This document shows, in pieces, positions 60,911-64,000 of a stretch of DNA of 64,000 nt (position 1 is the stretch's first letter; each line of letters opens with the position of its first letter). The DNA comes from Lysinibacillus sp. FSL W8-0992 (GTDB taxonomy: Bacteria; Bacillota; Bacilli; Bacillales_A; Planococcaceae). Made by a program: the position numbers and the translations under genes. The stretch is from positions 992,001 to 1,056,000 of the forward strand of contig NZ_JBBOZQ010000001.1 in assembly GCF_038008685.1 (NCBI RefSeq), written 5' to 3'. Below the pieces are notes generated by a model. The model worked only from the letters and a program-made list of their open reading frames with translations. It searched no databases and was not told where the DNA came from.

Positions 60911-61891
60911 GTGAATAAATATATCAAAATGTGTGCACCTGCACTTTTAGCACTATCCCTTGCGGCGTGTGGTACTGATAAAGAGGAGTCCACACCTGTC
61001 AAAAACGAAGCAGCAGAAACAAGTACAACTGAAACACAAACAGAACAAGCAAAAACACAAAGCATTACATATTTAGGTGAAACGTATGAACTGCCTGCAA
61101 AGGTGGAAAACATTGTAGCTGCAAGCTTAGAATCAATGGAAGATGCTGCAATGCTTGGTATCAAGCCAGTTGGTGTACTTGATATTGGTGGCAAAATTCC
61201 ATCATATCTTACAAAGGAATTAGAGGGTGCAACACTAGTAGGAAATAAAATGGAGCCGAATGCGGAGGCAATTTTAGCACTTGACCCCGATGTTATTATC
61301 GGTACTTCAAAATTCCCTGAGGAAACGGCTGAAAAATTAAATAAAATTCAAACAATGATTCCTTACTCTCATATTTCAACAAATTGGAAAGAAAACTTAA
61401 CACTTCTTGCACAGCTTACTGACAAAGAAGATGATGCTAAAAAAATTATTGCAGATTATGAAGCCAAAGTAGCGGACGCTCAGGTTAAATCAAAAGAGCA
61501 ACTAGCGGACAAGGAAGTATTAATTATTCGCTTACGTGGCGGCGTAATGTATATTTATCCTGCAGGCGTTTACTTAAATCCTGTGCTGTATGAAGATTTA
61601 GGTGCTCCAGTACCTGAAATTTTAAACGCGACAAAAGCGCAAGCAGAGCTTTCACTTGAAACGTTAGCCGAGATCGACCCAGACTCGATTTTCCTACAAT
61701 TTGAGGAATCTGAAAATACGGATGCTCCGAAAGCATTAGAAGATTTACAAAAGAATCCGATTTTTGCAAGCTTAAAGGCAGCTAAAAATGAACAGATTTT
61801 CGTCAATGCAATTGATCCACTTGCTCAAGGTGGTACTGCTTGGTCTAAGGTTAAATTCCTAGATGTTGCAGCGGAAAAATTACTTAAATAG
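60911..61891 (+). CDS. feuA: FeuA-like catecholate siderophore-binding lipoprotein
   Basis: The 326-residue lipoprotein (lipobox LSLAAC, Cys20) follows Bacillus subtilis FeuA closely as I recall it. Shared blocks are SLESMEDAAMLGIKPVG, KFPEETAEKLNKI, SHISTNWKENLTLLAQLT and DPLAQGGTAWSKVKFL. FeuA binds ferric bacillibactin and enterobactin outside the cell. The ligand-contacting Arg residues are kept in RLRGG, but the following Gln of FeuA is Gly here, which might change specificity. A GTG start follows GAGGAGAG. No catecholate biosynthesis genes are in the window, so it may take up foreign siderophores. Confidence 0.87.
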   Translation: MNKYIKMCAPALLALSLAACGTDKEESTPVKNEAAETSTTETQTEQAKTQSITYLGETYELPAKVENIVAASLESMEDAAMLGIKPVGVLDIGGKIPSYLTKELEGATLVGNKMEPNAEAILALDPDVIIGTSKFPEETAEKLNKIQTMIPYSHISTNWKENLTLLAQLTDKEDDAKKIIADYEAKVADAQVKSKEQLADKEVLIIRLRGGVMYIYPAGVYLNPVLYEDLGAPVPEILNATKAQAELSLETLAEIDPDSIFLQFEESENTDAPKALEDLQKNPIFASLKAAKNEQIFVNAIDPLAQGGTAWSKVKFLDVAAEKLLK

Positions 61892-61898
61892 AAGAAGT

Positions 61899-61946
61899 AG
61901 GCTGGTAGTAGAATTGGTGCAAGCACCGGGCTATTACCAGCCTTTT
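61899..61946 (+). terminator. Intra-operon stem-loop after feuA
   Basis: AGGCTGGTAGTAG pairs with CTATTACCAGCCT, with an inner GGTGC/GCACC stem, followed by TTTTA. Like the stem after sirA it probably lowers read-through into the permease genes. Confidence 0.75.
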
Positions 61947-61981
61947 ATAAGATAAAGATTAAATAGAAAAAGGTGTGGCAG

Positions 61982-62989
61982 TTGAAAAAAACAAACATAG
62001 TATCATTTTCTATATTAGTAGCTTCACCTTTCTTAATTGCAATTGTGGCTTTAATTTCTGTCATGTACGGTACAAAGGATATTAGCAGCTTAACCGTATG
62101 GCAAGCACTTACGGCATTTGATGCTGGAAATATTGATCATCAAATTGTTAGGACTAGTCGTATTCCTAGAATTTGCGCCGTATTACTAGTAGGTGCGTTT
62201 TTGGCAGTAGCCGGGGCGGTTATGCAAGGTATTACTCGAAATTATTTAGCATCACCATCATTGATGGGCGTTAATGATGGCTCCGCATTTGTCATTACAT
62301 TGGCGCTTGTATTTTTTCCAGGACTTCCAAATTACCAAATGATTTTACTATCTATGCTCGGCTCTGCTATGGGAGCAGGCATCGTTTTCGGGTTTGGCTC
62401 TCTAATACGGAATGGGCTTTCCCCAGTTCGGTTAGCAATTATTGGAACAGTAATAGGGACATTTTTGAGTAGTATAGCGACAGCAATAGCAATGTATTTC
62501 CAAGTGTCGCAAACGGTTAGTGCTTGGTATAACACTAAGGTACATACAGTAGACAATGATATGCTCATGCTTTCAATACCTTTCGGATTAATAGGCCTTA
62601 TTCTTGCATTATTATCGGCAAGAGCTATTACTATCACCGCATTAGGCGACGATATTGCCTTAGGTCTTGGTCAAAAAACAAAAGCAGTAAAAATTGTTAG
62701 TATGCTTGCAGTTGTATGTTTAACAGGTACAGCGGTGGCACTTGTCGGAAAAATAGCTTTTGTTGGGCTTGTTATTCCACATATTACACGTTTCCTTGTT
62801 GGTGTTGATTATCGCTTTATTATTCCATGTGCAGCGGTAATAGGAGCATTTTTCTTAGCACTGTGCGATGTGCTCAGTCGTTATGTAAATTATCCATACG
62901 AAACGCCAATTGGTGTATTAACAGCGCTAGTCGGTGTACCATTCTTCTTATACTTAGTTCGTAAGCACGGAGGTGAAAAGCATGCATAA
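61982..62989 (+). CDS. feuB: FeuB-like siderophore ABC permease
   Basis: The 335-residue FecCD-family permease has about ten membrane helices, with GAVMQGITRNYLASPSLMGVN near residue 75 and GKIAFVGLVIPHITRF near residue 253. The TTG at 61982 follows AAAGGTG. A GTG at 61973 overlaps that site. Its stop overlaps the next start by 8 nt. Confidence 0.86.
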   Translation: MKKTNIVSFSILVASPFLIAIVALISVMYGTKDISSLTVWQALTAFDAGNIDHQIVRTSRIPRICAVLLVGAFLAVAGAVMQGITRNYLASPSLMGVNDGSAFVITLALVFFPGLPNYQMILLSMLGSAMGAGIVFGFGSLIRNGLSPVRLAIIGTVIGTFLSSIATAIAMYFQVSQTVSAWYNTKVHTVDNDMLMLSIPFGLIGLILALLSARAITITALGDDIALGLGQKTKAVKIVSMLAVVCLTGTAVALVGKIAFVGLVIPHITRFLVGVDYRFIIPCAAVIGAFFLALCDVLSRYVNYPYETPIGVLTALVGVPFFLYLVRKHGGEKHA

Positions 62990-64000
62990 AAAAACTTCCC
63001 GTGCAGTCATTACGACTGTCGCTATCCTTCTATTATTTATATTAGGGGCAAGCTATCTCCATATTACGAATGGCGTTTTTGATATGTCAGTATTAGATGT
63101 ACTAAAAACACTTTTACGTATTGAGCCAAACCCGAAATATGATCTTGTTATTTTTGAATTTCGTTTACCTCGAATTGTAATAGCAGCACTTGTTGGTGTG
63201 GGGCTAGGCATGGCAGGGGTTGTGCTGCAGGGCATTACACGAAATGGCTTAGCAGACCCAGGAATTTTAGGTATTAATGCTGGAGCGGGTGCAGCAGTAG
63301 TTATTTTTATGTTTTTCTTTCAATTCCGTCTTGTAACAGCGGATATTAGTAGCTGGTTATCTATTTTAATCATGCCGATATTCGGTTTTGTGGGCGGTAC
63401 GATGGCCGCAGCTTTAATTTTTTCGTTTGCCATGAAAAATGGCCACCTAGATATGCAGCGACTGATCTTAACAGGGATTGCTATTAATAGTGGATTTGGT
63501 GCATTATCGCTGTTTCTATCGTTGAAAATGAATGCGCAAGATTATGAATCGGCAGCAGTTTGGATGGCTGGTTCTATTTATAATGCCAATTGGATTTTTG
63601 TCGTGTCGATGTTGCCATGGCTCCTATTGCTAGGTTTTTATGTATATCGTAAATCGTATTTACTCGATTATTTTCAATTGGAAGAAGACAGTATTACAAG
63701 CTTAGGCATAGCGCTAGAAAAAGAGAAAATTAAATTATTATTGGCGAGTGTAGGCTTAGTGAGCGCCTGTGTATCCGTCTCCGGAAGTATTGGTTTTATT
63801 GGATTAATGGCGCCACATATTGCTAAACAACTTGTCGGTATTCAACATCGTTATGTAATGCCGGTGAGTGCCCTAATAGGTGCATGCCTTCTTGTGTTTG
63901 CTGACTTTATTGGTAAAACTGTCTTTGCACCTTCAGAGCTAGCAGTTGGTATTGTTGTTTCAATTATTGGTATTCCGTACTTCTTGTATTTACTAGTGAA
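62982..64000 (+). CDS. feuC: FeuC-like siderophore ABC permease, 3' end outside the window
   Basis: The frame opens at ATG 62982 inside feuB and stays open to the end of the window (339 codons seen). GVVLQGITRNGLADPGILGIN (about residue 75) and GSIGFIGLMAPHIAKQLVG (about 268) are FecCD blocks, and the last residues FLYLLVK are close to the usual C-terminus, so only a few codons are missing. No ATPase gene of this system is visible. Confidence 0.85.
   Translation, partial: MHKKTSRAVITTVAILLLFILGASYLHITNGVFDMSVLDVLKTLLRIEPNPKYDLVIFEFRLPRIVIAALVGVGLGMAGVVLQGITRNGLADPGILGINAGAGAAVVIFMFFFQFRLVTADISSWLSILIMPIFGFVGGTMAAALIFSFAMKNGHLDMQRLILTGIAINSGFGALSLFLSLKMNAQDYESAAVWMAGSIYNANWIFVVSMLPWLLLLGFYVYRKSYLLDYFQLEEDSITSLGIALEKEKIKLLLASVGLVSACVSVSGSIGFIGLMAPHIAKQLVGIQHRYVMPVSALIGACLLVFADFIGKTVFAPSELAVGIVVSIIGIPYFLYLLV

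Noticed and set aside
1..64000. CRISPR arrays, prophage genes or transposase genes
   Set aside because: No regularly spaced repeat with unique spacers, phage structural gene or transposase frame was found. The 21-nt repeats at 60570 are directly adjacent units, not spaced.

Overview
The window looks like a chromosomal segment of a low-GC Firmicute, most likely Lysinibacillus (sphaericus/fusiformis group) or a close Bacillaceae relative. This rests on the conserved order rocF-sigW-rsiW-cdaA-cdaR-glmM-glmS, a glmS ribozyme and a SAM (S-box) riboswitch, strong GGAGG ribosome binding sites with many TTG and GTG starts, and Bacillus-type families (YoaS/YozG, BltD/BltR, VmlR, FeuABC, MhqO). No database search was possible. 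Family names come from motifs and remembered sequence similarity, and the genus is an inference.

Layout. 1-1140: start of an acyl-CoA synthetase gene (minus strand), then six tRNAs (Asn, Glu, Val, Tyr, Gln, Lys). 1181-10404: arginase, the SigW/RsiW envelope-stress pair with a SigW-type promoter, the c-di-AMP cyclase CdaA and regulator CdaR, GlmM with a structured leader, a PfpI-family protein, and GlmS under its ribozyme. 10460-17063: accessory genes, including an inverted pair of DUF2975 genes, an efflux pump, several GNAT acetyltransferases, and a decayed second hisS behind a His-rich leader peptide and terminator. 17158-33499: two adjacent Fur-controlled operons for a carboxylate siderophore. 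One is a SirABC-like importer with its own ATPase and an FhuF-like reductase. The other is an eight-gene biosynthesis and export operon with three NIS synthetases, SbnG-like and SbnH-like enzymes, a diaminobutyrate aminotransferase, an ATP-grasp ligase and an exporter. 33612-53581: mixed metabolic, transport and stress genes, including an MhqR-type quinone-response gene, a blt-like locus with a MATE pump, and a SAM riboswitch in front of a cyclase-family gene. A long-hairpin repeat element and several small spore-type or hypothetical proteins lie in the same stretch. 53659-55709: vmlR-type antibiotic-resistance ABC-F gene with an elaborate attenuator leader. 55807-60559: small hypothetical genes, an interrupted GNAT gene, and an AraC regulator. 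60570-64000: a 21-nt tandem repeat, then Fur boxes and feuABC for catecholate siderophore uptake (feuC runs off the window).

How the genes work together. The iron genes form one programme. Under iron limitation Fur should release three promoters, giving synthesis and export of a citrate-based siderophore, its re-uptake through SirABC plus the ATPase, iron release by the FhuF-like protein, and piracy of catecholate siderophores by FeuABC. The biosynthetic operon has the staphyloferrin B enzyme set (NIS types A, C and B, a citrate synthase and a decarboxylase). It lacks the SbnA/SbnB diaminopropionate enzymes and carries a diaminobutyrate aminotransferase and a CphA-like ATP-grasp ligase instead. 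The product is therefore probably a staphyloferrin B relative built on diaminobutyrate, and this is the strongest candidate for an undescribed system. The cell-wall precursor genes (glmM, glmS) and the c-di-AMP genes sit together and are controlled at RNA level.
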